Shown one piece after another: positions 1 through 8,460 of a DNA stretch of 64,000 nt. Made by a program: the position numbers and the translations under genes. Under the pieces are notes generated by a model. It did no database searches. It saw nothing but the letters and a program-made list of their open reading frames with translations, and was not told the DNA's origin. Origin of the DNA: Streptomyces sp. CC0208 (GTDB lineage Bacteria; Actinomycetota; Actinomycetes; Streptomycetales; Streptomycetaceae); assembly GCF_003443735.1 (NCBI RefSeq), contig NZ_CP031969.1, forward strand, positions 4,030,001-4,094,000, in the 5' to 3' direction. Positions within the stretch are counted from its first letter, which is position 1. Each line of letters opens with the position of its first letter.

Positions 1-644
1 GCCGCATCCTCTGGCCTGATCCACACCGTGCGGTCGGCCTCGGTGGAGGCGTTGCGGGTGCGCTGCCCCTCCGGGAGAGCGGCGACGAAGAACCACGTGT
101 CATAGCGGCGGGGTTCGAACTCGGGCGTGATCCAGCGCGTCCAGGCCCCGAGCAGATCCGATCGCAGCACGAGCCCCCTCCGTTCCAGGAACTCCGCGAA
201 GGACAGGTCCCGCGCCACGAGAGCGGCCCGGTCCGCCTCCCACTCCGCGCCCGTGGTGTCACCGACCACCGACTCGGCCGTCGGCCCGGCGAGCAGGACG
301 CCCGCCTCCTCGTACGTCTCCCGCACGGCCGCGCAGACGATCGCCTGAGCCGTCGTCTCGTCCACGCCCAGCCGGGCCGCCCACCACGCGCGCGTGGGGC
401 CCGCCCAGTGGATCTGGTGCTCGTCGTCACGGGGGTCGACGCCACCGCCGGGATAGGCGTACGCGCCACCGGCAAACGCCATGGAGGCCCGCCTGCGCAA
501 CATGTGCACGACGATCCCGGCCGGCCCGTCCTTCAGCAGCATCACGGTGGCGGCACGTCTCGGCATGGCCGGCGCGAGCGTGCCGTCGGCGAGCGCGCGG
601 ATACGGTCCGGCCATTCCGCTGGGTACCACTGCCCGTTTGCCAT
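1..644 (-). CDS. NUDIX hydrolase (3' end beyond the window)
   Basis: This gene reads leftward from an ATG at 644 and runs off the window edge, so the C-terminus is missing. About 214 residues are visible. A PGGGVD segment followed, after an insertion, by RETYEEAGV matches the NUDIX box (REUXEEXGU); the insertion between the glycine loop and the RE helix resembles the NUDT19/RP2 type. NUDIX enzymes hydrolyse nucleoside diphosphates linked to another moiety, often CoA or sugar-nucleotide derivatives in this subgroup. The substrate cannot be told from sequence. There is no signal peptide, so it is predicted cytoplasmic. Confidence 0.85.
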   Translation of the reverse strand, partial: MANGQWYPAEWPDRIRALADGTLAPAMPRRAATVMLLKDGPAGIVVHMLRRRASMAFAGGAYAYPGGGVDPRDDEHQIHWAGPTRAWWAARLGVDETTAQAIVCAAVRETYEEAGVLLAGPTAESVVGDTTGAEWEADRAALVARDLSFAEFLERRGLVLRSDLLGAWTRWITPEFEPRRYDTWFFVAALPEGQRTRNASTEADRTVWIRPEDA

Positions 645-697
645 GGCCGGAGGCTAACTCCTGAGGCGCGGATGTTCGAGGCCCGGGCCGCCCAGGG

Positions 698-862
698 GGG
701 TGCCGGGTCAGGTTGTGGGGCGGGTGCGGACCGGTGGGGGCTGGTCGCGCAGTTCCCCGCGGTTCCGCTGCGCTGGGCTTGAGCGGGGCGCCTACGAGGG
801 TGCCGGGTTCGGTTGTGGGGCGAGTGCGGACCGGTGGGGGCTGGTCGCGCAGTTCCCCGCGC
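698..862. repeat. Two 65-bp near-identical copies of a Streptomyces dispersed intergenic repeat
   Basis: Copies at 698-762 and 798-862 lie exactly 100 bp apart and differ at only about three positions. Both contain the core GGTGGGGGCTGGTCGCGCAG. An inverted relative of the core lies at 1126-1144 and another direct copy at 47821-47856. Such short GC-rich elements recur in intergenic regions of Streptomyces chromosomes. No coding gene is supported in the whole 645-1202 spacer. Confidence 0.75.
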
Positions 863-955
863 CCCTAGGGGGGTTGCAGTTACCTGCGCCACGATGGACC
901 GTTCGCCGGACCGCGCGGCGCGACGGGCCGTTGGCCGCGTACGGCGGGCAGGGGA

Positions 956-1054
956 CGGGGTGGGGGGTGTCCGCCCGCAGCGGCCGGCGTCCGTTACCGA
1001 GCCCTGCTCAAGCAGCAGAACCGCCGGACCGAGGACGGATACCCCCCACCCCGG
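956..1054. repeat. Long imperfect inverted repeat in the NUDIX-ridA spacer
   Basis: The arm at 956-973 (CGGGGTGGGGGGTGTCCG) pairs with 1036-1053, with about two mismatches and a 62-nt loop. It lies downstream of ridA and upstream of the NUDIX gene, both leftward, so it could serve as a terminator or an mRNA-stabilising stem. The inverted dispersed-repeat core at 1126-1144 follows. The rest of this spacer shows nothing codable. Confidence 0.45.
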
Positions 1055-1202
1055 CCCCGACCCAAACCACACCGCACGCGCTACACAAGCCCCCACCGAA
1101 CCCGCAGCTGCGCCGCAGGCACCCAGGGGCGCGGGGAACTGCGCACAAACACCCGCCCCCACCAACCCGCACAAGACACCGCCCACCCGCCGGAGGCAAC
1201 CG

Positions 1203-1700
1203 TCACGCCTCAGCGACCAGCTCCACCTGCACCTCAACCTCAACCGGCGCATCCAGCGGCAGCACAGCCACCCCCACCGCACTACGCGCGTGCACACCCG
1301 CCTCGCCGAGCACCTCGCCCAGCAACTCGCTCGCCCCGTTGATCACACCCGGCTGCCCCGTGAAGTCCGAGGCCGACGCCACGAACCCCACGACCTTCAC
1401 CACGCGCGCGATCCGGTCCAGATCACCGGCCACGGCCTTCACCGCCGCCAGCGCGTTCAGCGCACACGTGCGGGCCAGCTCCTTCGCCTCCTCGGCCGTG
1501 ACCTCCGCGCCCACCTTCCCGGTGACCGGAAGCTTCCCGTCGACCATGGGCAGCTGACCCGAGGTGTACACGTACACACCCGACTGCACGGCCGGCTGGT
1601 ACGCGGCCAGCGGCGGCACCACGGCCGGCAGCGTCAGCCCCAGCTCCGCGAGCCGCGCCTCGACCGACCCGCCCCCGCTCACGGCCCCGCCCCCGCTCAC
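1203..1700 (-). CDS. RidA family protein (YjgF/YER057c/UK114)
   Basis: 165 residues. RidA proteins deaminate reactive enamine/imine intermediates made by PLP enzymes; some paralogues have other roles. The fold is recognisable from VYTSGQLP near the N-terminus, the mid-protein CALNALAAVKA helix, and the C-terminal PVEVEVQVELVA strand. The catalytic Arg typical of true RidA (R105 in E. coli) is not in its usual motif, so this may be the Rid-family subtype common in actinomycetes. The GTG start at 1700 is chosen because it overlaps the stop of the upstream DUF4177 gene (GTGA), which indicates translational coupling. Confidence 0.85.
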   Translation of the reverse strand: MSGGGAVSGGGSVEARLAELGLTLPAVVPPLAAYQPAVQSGVYVYTSGQLPMVDGKLPVTGKVGAEVTAEEAKELARTCALNALAAVKAVAGDLDRIARVVKVVGFVASASDFTGQPGVINGASELLGEVLGEAGVHARSAVGVAVLPLDAPVEVEVQVELVAEA

Positions 1701-1861
1701 GCGGCCTTCTCCCGCTTCAGGTACGCCACCAGCTGCTCGGGGTTGTTCGGCCCGGGCACGACCTGCACGAGCTCCCACCCGTCCTCGCCCCAGGTGTCCA
1801 GAATCTGCTTCGTGGCGTGGACGAGCAGCGGCACGGTCGCGTATTCCCACTTCTTGGTCAT
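1697..1861 (-). CDS. DUF4177-like small protein
   Basis: 54 residues, MTKKWEYATVPLLVH at the N-terminus, with the WGEDGWELVQVVPGP segment characteristic of DUF4177. Function is unknown. It shares a GTGA overlap with the downstream RidA gene, so the two form a leftward operon. Its upstream region (1862-2003) is shared with the divergent ArsA-like operon. Confidence 0.85.
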   Translation of the reverse strand: MTKKWEYATVPLLVHATKQILDTWGEDGWELVQVVPGPNNPEQLVAYLKREKAA

Positions 1862-2003
1862 GCGGCCGACTTTAGCCGCTGCTCACCCGTGGCCTTCAGG
1901 CACTGCCGACCCCCGGCTTTCAGCCACCGCTCACCACAGCCGATATCCGCGTTATCCACAGCCTCCTGCTTAGGTTCGCCGCCGACTGGTTACGCTCGAA
2001 TAC

Positions 2004-2981
2004 GTGAGCAGGCTCCAGGTCGTCAGCGGCAAGGGCGGGACCGGAAAGACCACGGTCGCCGCAGCCCTCGCGCTGGCCCTCGCCACCGAGGGGAAGCGGA
2101 CGCTTCTCGTCGAGGTGGAGGGTCGCCAGGGAATCGCGCAGCTCTTCGAAACGGAGGCGCTGCCCTATGAGGAGCGGAAGATCGCCGTCGCTCCAGGGGG
2201 CGGGGAGGTGTACGCACTGGCCATCGACCCCGAACTGGCCCTTCTGGACTACCTCCAGATGTTCTACAAACTCGGCGGAGCGGGACGCGCCCTGAAGAAG
2301 CTCGGCGCGATCGACTTCGCGACCACCATCGCACCCGGCCTCAGGGACGTCCTCCTGACGGGCAAGGCATGCGAAGCGGTCCGCCGCAAGAGCAAGTCGG
2401 GCCGCTTCGTCTACGACTACGTCGTGATGGACGCGCCCCCCACGGGCCGTATCACCCGCTTCCTGAACGTCAACGACGAGGTCGCGGGACTCGCCAAGAT
2501 CGGCCCGATACACAATCAGGCGCAGGCCGTGATGCGGGTGCTGAAGTCCAAGGAGACCGCCGTCCACCTGGTGACGCTCCTGGAGGAGATGCCCGTCCAG
2601 GAGACCGCGGACGGCATCGCCGAACTGCGGGCCGCCCACCTCCCCGTGGGCCGGGTCGTCGTGAACATGGTGCGCCCGGAGGTGTTGGACGGCACCGACC
2701 TGGAACTCGTACGGACCACGCCGCGTTCAGCCGTGGCGAAGGCGCTGTCCTCGGCCGGCCTCGGCGGCGCCCGCCGCGGGGGCAACGCGGAGAAGCTGGT
2801 CGACCCGCTGGTCCAGCAGGCCGAGGAGTACGCCGAGCGGTACGCGCTGGAGCACGAACAGCGCTCGGTCCTCGGCGAACTGGGGCTGCCGCTGCACGAA
2901 CTGCCCTTGCTGACCGAGGGCATGGACCTGGCGGGTCTGTACGAACTGGCCACCGAGCTGCGGAAGCAGGGGATGTCATGA
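2004..2981 (+). CDS. ArsA-family ATPase, first of a pair
   Basis: 325 residues from a GTG at 2004. The deviant Walker A KGGTGKTT (residues ~10-17) and DAPPTGRITRFL switch region place it in the ArsA/Get3 subgroup of SIMIBI NTPases. There is no arsenite-binding cysteine trio, so arsenic resistance is unlikely. A role as a targeting or assembly ATPase is inference. Its ATGA overlap with the next gene indicates translational coupling and perhaps a heterodimer. This pair next to wblA is a conserved Streptomyces arrangement. Confidence 0.88.
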   Translation: MSRLQVVSGKGGTGKTTVAAALALALATEGKRTLLVEVEGRQGIAQLFETEALPYEERKIAVAPGGGEVYALAIDPELALLDYLQMFYKLGGAGRALKKLGAIDFATTIAPGLRDVLLTGKACEAVRRKSKSGRFVYDYVVMDAPPTGRITRFLNVNDEVAGLAKIGPIHNQAQAVMRVLKSKETAVHLVTLLEEMPVQETADGIAELRAAHLPVGRVVVNMVRPEVLDGTDLELVRTTPRSAVAKALSSAGLGGARRGGNAEKLVDPLVQQAEEYAERYALEHEQRSVLGELGLPLHELPLLTEGMDLAGLYELATELRKQGMS

Positions 2982-4465
2982 GCCCGGACTCCGACCGGCA
3001 CAACCGAACCCCCCAGAGTCCGCACCCGGACCGCCAGCACCGCCTCACCCCCGCGCCCGTGCTCGACCTCGACCCCCTCATCGACGACCCGAAGACCCGG
3101 ATCGTGGTCTGCTGCGGCTCGGGCGGCGTCGGCAAGACCACGACCGCGGCGGCCCTCGGCCTGCGCGCCGCCGAGCGGGGTCGCAAGGTGGTCGTCCTCA
3201 CCATCGACCCGGCCCGTCGGCTCGCCCAGTCGATGGGCATCGACTCGCTGGACAACGTCCCGCGCCGGGTGAAGGGCCTCGACGACTCCGCGAGCGGCGA
3301 GCTGCACGCGATGATGCTCGACATGAAGCGCACCTTCGACGAGATCGTCGAGGCGCACGCGGACGCCGAGCGGGCGGCCACGATCCTGGCCAACCCCTTC
3401 TACCAGTCGCTCTCGGCGGGCTTCGCGGGCACGCAGGAGTACATGGCGATGGAGAAGCTGGGGCAGTTGCGGGCCCGGGACGAGTGGGACCTGATCGTGG
3501 TCGACACACCGCCTTCCCGCTCCGCCCTCGACTTCCTGGACGCGCCGAAGCGGCTCGGCTCCTTCCTCGACGGAAGGCTCATCCGGATGCTCACCGCCCC
3601 GGCCAAGCTCGGCGGACGGGCGGGAATGAAGTTCCTGAACGTCGGCATGTCGATGATGACCGGCACCCTCGGCAAACTGCTGGGCGGTCAGCTCCTCAAG
3701 GACGTCCAGACGTTCGTGTCCGCGATGGACACGACCTTCGGCGGCTTCCGCACGCGCGCGGACGCGACGTACAAGCTGCTCCAGGCGCCCGGGACGGCGT
3801 TCCTGGTGGTCGCGGCCCCGGAGCGGGACGCGCTGCGCGAGGCCGCGTACTTCGTGGAGCGGCTGGCCGCGGAGCGCATGCCGCTCGCCGGTCTGGTGCT
3901 CAACCGGGTCCACGGCAGCGGCGCCGAGCGGCTCTCGGCCGAGCGTGCGCTCGCCGCCGCGGAGAACCTCGAGACCGCGGAGAACCCCGAGAGCGCGGAG
4001 AGCCCCGAGGGCCCGGAGACCGCCGTAAATCCCGAGGCCGTGGAAAATCTTGAAGAGCCCCGCATTGTCGATCAGGAGGGCGGGAAAGCTGGACTTCGTA
4101 ACTCTCCCGACACGTACGGCAGTTCAGAATCTCCCGCTTCCGAGGCCCCGGCTCCTGACGAAGGCTCCCCCGCCCACTCGGAGAACCCGAGCTCGAAGCG
4201 CACGGAGAAGGAGCGGTCCGCCCAGCCGGCTGACCGGTCCGTCGACCAGCTCACCGCAGGCCTGCTGAGGCTGCACGCCGACCGTATGCAACTGCTCTCC
4301 CGCGAGCAGCGCACGCGTGACCGCTTCACCGCGCTCCACCCCGAGGTGGCGGTGGCCGAAGTGGCCGCGCTGCCCGGCGATGTGCACGACCTCGCGGGGC
4401 TGCGGGACATCGGAAACCGGCTCGCGGCCGGGCAGCCGGAGCTGCCCGCGCCTGCCGTCGACTGA
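2978..4465 (+). CDS. ArsA-family ATPase, second of a pair, with low-complexity insertion
   Basis: 495 residues. The ATG at 2978 overlaps the preceding stop (ATGA). It has GSGGVGKTT (deviant Walker A), TIDPARRLAQSMG, and VDTPPSRSALDFLDAP (switch II), all typical of ArsA/Get3-like ATPases. Residues ~328-423 are a Glu/Asn/Pro/Ser-rich insertion with repeated ENxExxE-like units, separating the main ATPase body from the final DQLTAGLLRLHADRM helix. The DNA of this insert is visibly less GC-biased than its surroundings. The insert is probably disordered and lineage-specific. Confidence 0.88.
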   Translation: MSPDSDRHNRTPQSPHPDRQHRLTPAPVLDLDPLIDDPKTRIVVCCGSGGVGKTTTAAALGLRAAERGRKVVVLTIDPARRLAQSMGIDSLDNVPRRVKGLDDSASGELHAMMLDMKRTFDEIVEAHADAERAATILANPFYQSLSAGFAGTQEYMAMEKLGQLRARDEWDLIVVDTPPSRSALDFLDAPKRLGSFLDGRLIRMLTAPAKLGGRAGMKFLNVGMSMMTGTLGKLLGGQLLKDVQTFVSAMDTTFGGFRTRADATYKLLQAPGTAFLVVAAPERDALREAAYFVERLAAERMPLAGLVLNRVHGSGAERLSAERALAAAENLETAENPESAESPEGPETAVNPEAVENLEEPRIVDQEGGKAGLRNSPDTYGSSESPASEAPAPDEGSPAHSENPSSKRTEKERSAQPADRSVDQLTAGLLRLHADRMQLLSREQRTRDRFTALHPEVAVAEVAALPGDVHDLAGLRDIGNRLAAGQPELPAPAVD

Positions 4466-4470
4466 TCCGA

Positions 4471-4524
4471 GTCGACCGACTTGAGTCGGTTGACCCGAAT
4501 CGGCTGACCCGAATCGGCTGACCC
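4471..4524. terminator. Hairpin and 14-bp tandem repeats between convergent ArsA-like and wblA genes
   Basis: GTCGACCGACT (4471-4481) pairs with AGTCGGTTGAC (4484-4494), with one G-T wobble. The region then continues as three 14-bp units of GAATCGGCTGACCC type (4483-4496, 4497-4510, 4511-4524). Position between two convergent genes suggests a bidirectional terminator. There is no T tract, as is usual in this genus. Confidence 0.55.
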
Positions 4525-4591
4525 GAGGGAAGCGTCCCGCTCTACAGGGACCTCAGCAGGCGTGTGGCCCTCTCAGCGGGGCGTGGCCCCC

Positions 4592-4930
4592 TCAGCTCAC
4601 CGCCGCGTAGTTCTCGTAGATCTCGTCGTCTTCGAGCGGCAGGATGCCGACCCCCCGCTCGTACTCGACGCGTGCCGTCTCCAGCAGCCTGCGCCACGAC
4701 GTCACCGTCGGCCGCCGGCGCAGCAGTGCGCGGCGCTCGCGCTCCGTCATGCCTCCCCACACGCCGAACTCGACGCGGTTGTCCAGCGCATCGGCGAGGC
4801 ACTCCGTACGCACCGGACATCCGGTGCACACCGCCTTCGCCCGGTTCTGCGCTGCTCCTTGAACGAACAGTTCATCCGGATCGGTAGTGCGGCAGGCCGC
4901 CTGCGCACTCCAGTCGACTACCCAGCCCAT
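4592..4930 (-). CDS. wblA: WblA, WhiB-like [4Fe-4S] regulator
   Basis: 112 residues. It begins MGWVVDWSAQAACR and has four cysteines at C13, C35, C38 and C44 (C-x21-C-x2-C-x5-C), the Fe-S cluster ligands of WhiB-like proteins, followed by the GVWGG turn and a basic RRALLRRR tail. In streptomycetes WblA is a global regulator needed for the switch from aerial growth to sporulation, and it represses antibiotic production. The start is placed at the conserved MGWVVDW; an upstream in-frame ATG (4987) is less likely. A long upstream region is typical of this gene. Confidence 0.95.
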   Translation of the reverse strand: MGWVVDWSAQAACRTTDPDELFVQGAAQNRAKAVCTGCPVRTECLADALDNRVEFGVWGGMTERERRALLRRRPTVTSWRRLLETARVEYERGVGILPLEDDEIYENYAAVS

Positions 4931-5437
4931 ACCGGCGCCGTCCTCTCCCGAATCGAGGCTCCCCCACGGCGGCAGCGGCATATTCACCGCCGCCAGTTGA
5001 GGACGTTACGGAAGGCAGGCACAGCGCAACACCCCCTTCGGGCCCAATCTTGAATGGCCCGAACGGACTATGCGTAGGCGACAGATCACCCGGGGGAGTG
5101 AGCCCGCGACATACATGACTATCCCGGCAAACCAGGACACTTGTCTTGCGTCACAACGGGCACCTGATGACACACGAGGCGATTCGGACACGCCCCCACC
5201 AAAAAAGTTGGGGAACGACCGGAACGATTCGGGGTCGCCGGACGTATTGATACGTGGCCCTACTGCTGTGACAGTTGAGAGCAGCTTAGGCCAAGGCCTG
5301 TGCGCGTGTCCGGCGAATGAGAAGGTAGGGCGCTCCTGTCGCCATGCCCGCTCCGACGCGGTCGTGCCCTCTTCCGTCGCCATGCCGTGACATGGGCTCC
5401 CTCTGAACGCTCATCAGTACGGATTAGGCTGCCCCCT
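4931..5437. other. Long divergent promoter region between wblA and the PBP gene
   Basis: About 500 bp with no supported gene. It must hold the wblA promoter and long leader and the PBP promoter. It contains a relatively A-rich tract (AAAAAAGTTGGGGAACG near 5200) unusual for this genome. Short reading frames here lack a ribosome binding site and codon bias. I could not assign specific operator sites. Confidence 0.6.
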
Positions 5438-7735
5438 ATGTCGAAGAAGCGCTCGGGCGGCGGTCTGTCGCCCACGCAGCAGGCCGCCAAGTTCCTCGGT
5501 GTCAGTGTCCTCGCGGGAGCGGTGATGGCCGGCATCGCGCTGCCCGCGGCCGGCGCGTTGGGGCTCGCGGCCAAGGGGTCGGTGGAGAGTTTCGACGAAC
5601 TCCCGACCAACCTGAAGACCCCGCCGCTGAGCCAGCGCACCACGATCCTCGACAGCGAGGGCGGCACCATCGCCACGGTGTACTCGCGCGACCGTACGGT
5701 GGTCGACCTCAAGAACATCTCGCCGTACATGCAGAAGGCGATCGTCGCGATCGAGGACTCGCGCTTCTACCAGCACGGCGCGGTCGACCTGAAGGGCGTC
5801 CTGCGCGCGCTCAACAAGAACGCCCAGAGCGGCGGGGTCGCCCAGGGCGCCTCAACCCTGACGCAGCAGCTCGTGAAGAACGTCGCGGTGGAGGAGGCCG
5901 GTGACGACCCGACGAAGGTCGCCGAGGCCACCCAGCAGACCATCGGGCGCAAGATCCGCGAGCTGAAGTACGCGATCCAGCTCGAAGAGGAACTCGGCAA
6001 GCACAAGATCCTCGAGAACTACCTGAACATCACCTTCTTCGGCCAGCAGGCGTACGGCGTCGAGGCCGCCGCCCAGCGCTACTTCTCGCAGCACGCCAAG
6101 GACCTCAACCTGGAGCAGTCGGCGCTGCTCGCGGGCATCGTCCAGTCCCCCAGCCGCTACGACCCGGTCAACGACGAGGCCGAGGCGACCAAGCGGCGCA
6201 ACACCGTGCTCCAGCGCATGGCCGAGGTCGGTGACGTCTCCCAGGCGGAGGCCGACAAGGCCAAGGAACAGCCGCTGGGCCTCAAGGTCAGCAAGCCCAA
6301 GAACGGCTGCATCACGGCGGTCAAGGGCGCCGGCTTCTTCTGCGACTACGTCCGTGAGGTCTTCCTGACCGACCCGGTCTTCGGCAAGACCCAGGAGGCC
6401 CGCGCCAAGGTCTGGAACCAGGGCGGTCTGACGATCCGGACCACGATGGATCCGCAGGCCCAGAAGTCGGCCCAGAGCTCCATCAAGGAGCACGTCTACC
6501 AGAGCGACGAGGTCGCCACCGCGGCCACCATCGTCCAGCCCGGCACCGGCAAGATCCTGGCGATGGGCCAGTCGCGGCCGTACGGCATCAACAACAAGAA
6601 GAACGAGACGACGATCAATCTCTCGGTCAACCAGTCCATGGGCGGCGGAGCGGGCTACCAGCCCGGTTCGACGTTCAAGCCGATCGTGGCCGCCGCCGCC
6701 ATCGAGGGCGGTATGCCGGCGACGAAGGTGTACCCCTCGCCGTACGAGATGGACTATCCGGCCCCGGTCCAGGCCTGCAACGGCAAGGTCTGGAACGAGA
6801 AGGGTGTCCCGGTCTCCAACGAGAACGAGTCGGAGGTCGGCCCGTTCGACATGAAGGAGGCGACCGCGAAGTCGGTCAACACCTACTACGTGTCGTTGAT
6901 CAGCGACATCGGCATCTGCCCGGTGACGGAGATGGCCGCGAAGATGGGCGTCCAGCGCGCGGACGGCGGCAAGATCCAGCAGGCCCCGTCGATCGCTCTG
7001 GGCACCCAGGAGATGTCCCCGCTGACCATGGCGAACGCATACGCCACCTTCGCCTCGCGCGGAATGTACTGCACCCCGGTCGCCATCGAGTCGATCACCC
7101 AGCGGGTCGGCGAGAAGTCGAAGTCCCTTCGGGTGCCGAAGTCGACCTGCTCGCGGGCGATGTCGGAGAAGACCGCCGACACCATCAACACGCTCCTCAA
7201 GGGAGTGGTCGAGGACGGTACGGGCTCGAAGGCGGGCCTCGGCGACGGCCGTGCCAGCGCAGGCAAGACCGGTACGACCGACGAGCGCTACGCGGCCTGG
7301 TTCGTGGGCTACACGCCGAACATGGCCGGCGCGGTCTGGGTCGGCGACCCGGCGCACAAGCGCAAGATGCAGTACATCACCATCGGCGGCGTCGGGCACC
7401 AAAAGGTCTTCGGTGGCGAGGTCCCCGGCCCGATCTGGCGCGACATGATGAACGGCGCGCTGGAGGGCAAGGACGCTCCTCCGTTCAACCTCGTCTACAT
7501 CCCGAACCGCCCGAAGGACAACGGCGACGGGAAGGGCAACCACGGCGGGGACAACGGGGACAACGGCGGGAACGACAACGGCGGCAATGACGCCGGGGGG
7601 AACGACAACGGTGGGAACGACGGCGGAAACGACGGCAACACCACCTTCCCGACGCCGACCTTCTCGATCCCGGAGGGCTTCATCCAGGGCGCCACGAACG
7701 GCAACGGGAACGGCAACGGGGGCGGGCGCGGCTGA
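5438..7735 (+). CDS. Bifunctional class A penicillin-binding protein
   Basis: 765 residues. It polymerises and cross-links peptidoglycan at the outer face of the membrane. There is a short cytoplasmic start, one N-terminal membrane anchor (~residues 20-45), and a GT51 glycosyltransferase domain with AIEDSRFYQHG (~105) and ASTLTQQLVKN. The transpeptidase domain carries STFKP (SxxK, ~410), SVN (SxN, ~479) and KTGTT (KTG, ~609). The tail from ~690 is Gly/Asn/Asp-rich low complexity ending in GNGNGNGGGRG. The ATG at 5438 precedes the lysine-rich anchor start. It is divergent from wblA. Confidence 0.95.
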   Translation: MSKKRSGGGLSPTQQAAKFLGVSVLAGAVMAGIALPAAGALGLAAKGSVESFDELPTNLKTPPLSQRTTILDSEGGTIATVYSRDRTVVDLKNISPYMQKAIVAIEDSRFYQHGAVDLKGVLRALNKNAQSGGVAQGASTLTQQLVKNVAVEEAGDDPTKVAEATQQTIGRKIRELKYAIQLEEELGKHKILENYLNITFFGQQAYGVEAAAQRYFSQHAKDLNLEQSALLAGIVQSPSRYDPVNDEAEATKRRNTVLQRMAEVGDVSQAEADKAKEQPLGLKVSKPKNGCITAVKGAGFFCDYVREVFLTDPVFGKTQEARAKVWNQGGLTIRTTMDPQAQKSAQSSIKEHVYQSDEVATAATIVQPGTGKILAMGQSRPYGINNKKNETTINLSVNQSMGGGAGYQPGSTFKPIVAAAAIEGGMPATKVYPSPYEMDYPAPVQACNGKVWNEKGVPVSNENESEVGPFDMKEATAKSVNTYYVSLISDIGICPVTEMAAKMGVQRADGGKIQQAPSIALGTQEMSPLTMANAYATFASRGMYCTPVAIESITQRVGEKSKSLRVPKSTCSRAMSEKTADTINTLLKGVVEDGTGSKAGLGDGRASAGKTGTTDERYAAWFVGYTPNMAGAVWVGDPAHKRKMQYITIGGVGHQKVFGGEVPGPIWRDMMNGALEGKDAPPFNLVYIPNRPKDNGDGKGNHGGDNGDNGGNDNGGNDAGGNDNGGNDGGNDGNTTFPTPTFSIPEGFIQGATNGNGNGNGGGRG

Positions 7736-7758
7736 CGCCCGCGGGCCTGCGTACAGAT

Positions 7759-7797
7759 GAGAGCCCGGTCCCGCTGAACACGCGGGACCGGGCTCTC
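7759..7797. terminator. Strong bidirectional terminator hairpin
   Basis: A perfect 16-bp inverted repeat, GAGAGCCCGGTCCCGC (7759-7774) against 7782-7797, with a 7-nt loop. It lies between the convergent PBP and YqeY genes and probably terminates both. Confidence 0.9.
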
Positions 7798-7819
7798 GTA
7801 CGACTGCGAGCTGCTGTTC

Positions 7820-8284
7820 TCAGCCGGCCAGGTGCTTCTTCACCGCGGCGGCGACGCGGCCGCCCTCGGCCAGGCCGGCCACCTTCGGGTTCACGATCTT
7901 CATCACGGCGCCCATGGCCCGCGGCCCCTCGGCGCCGGTCGCCTTCGCCTCCTCGACGGCCTGGGCGACGATGTCGTTCAGCTCCTCGTCGCTGAGCTGC
8001 TGGGGCAGGTACTCGGCGAGAACCTCGCCCTCCGCCTTCTCCCGCTCGGCGGACTCGGCGCGACCACCCTGAGCGAAGGCGTCCGCGGCCTCGCGGCGCT
8101 TCTTCGCCTCCTTGGTGATCACCTTCAGCACCTCGGCATCGGAGAGCTCACGCTTCTCCTTGCCCGCGACCTCCTCATTGGTGATCGCGGCGAGCGTCAT
8201 CCGGAGCGTCGAGGAGCGCAGCTCGTCGCGCCCCTTGATCGCGGCGTTGAGGTCTTCCTGCAGCTTCGACTTGAGCGTGGTCAT
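7820..8284 (-). CDS. GatB/YqeY domain-containing protein
   Basis: 154 residues, beginning MTTLKSKLQEDL. The segments STLRMTLAAI, EYLPQQLSDEEL and GAVMKIVNPKVAGLAEGG are signature stretches of the YqeY family, related to the tail domain of GatB, the tRNA amidotransferase subunit. As a stand-alone protein its molecular role is unclear. The ATG at 8284 is preferred over an upstream start that would add a Pro/Thr-rich stretch. Confidence 0.92.
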   Translation of the reverse strand: MTTLKSKLQEDLNAAIKGRDELRSSTLRMTLAAITNEEVAGKEKRELSDAEVLKVITKEAKKRREAADAFAQGGRAESAEREKAEGEVLAEYLPQQLSDEELNDIVAQAVEEAKATGAEGPRAMGAVMKIVNPKVAGLAEGGRVAAAVKKHLAG

Positions 8285-8332
8285 GGGGGTGATTGTCGCA
8301 GGTGTGGGGGCGGGGTGCGCTTGCATTAACTA

Positions 8333-8398
8333 GGGGGTTCTGGGGGTGGGGGCCGGGGTTCAGGGGGGTGGGGGCGGGGTTATGGGGTGGCGGGGGGC
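8333..8398 (+). other. G-run cluster with G-quadruplex potential
   Basis: Nine runs of four to six G occur within about 65 nt of the + strand, separated by 1-4 nt linkers. The cluster lies in the divergent promoter region between the YqeY and metallophosphoesterase genes, about 60-130 bp before the start of the latter. A regulatory G-quadruplex is inference from composition only. Confidence 0.5.
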
Positions 8399-8460
8399 CT
8401 GCACTACGGGACTGCGGGCGCCCGGTCAAGGAGGTGCTCGTGATCTGACACGATGGAGGC

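Noticed and set aside
542..1297. Long open frames on both strands through the NUDIX-ridA spacer
   Set aside because: They arise from GC-rich repeats, overlap each other and contain no domain; third-position GC bias is absent.
5070..5390. 106-codon frame upstream of the PBP gene
   Set aside because: No ribosome binding site, composition unlike host genes, and it lies in the wblA/PBP promoter region.
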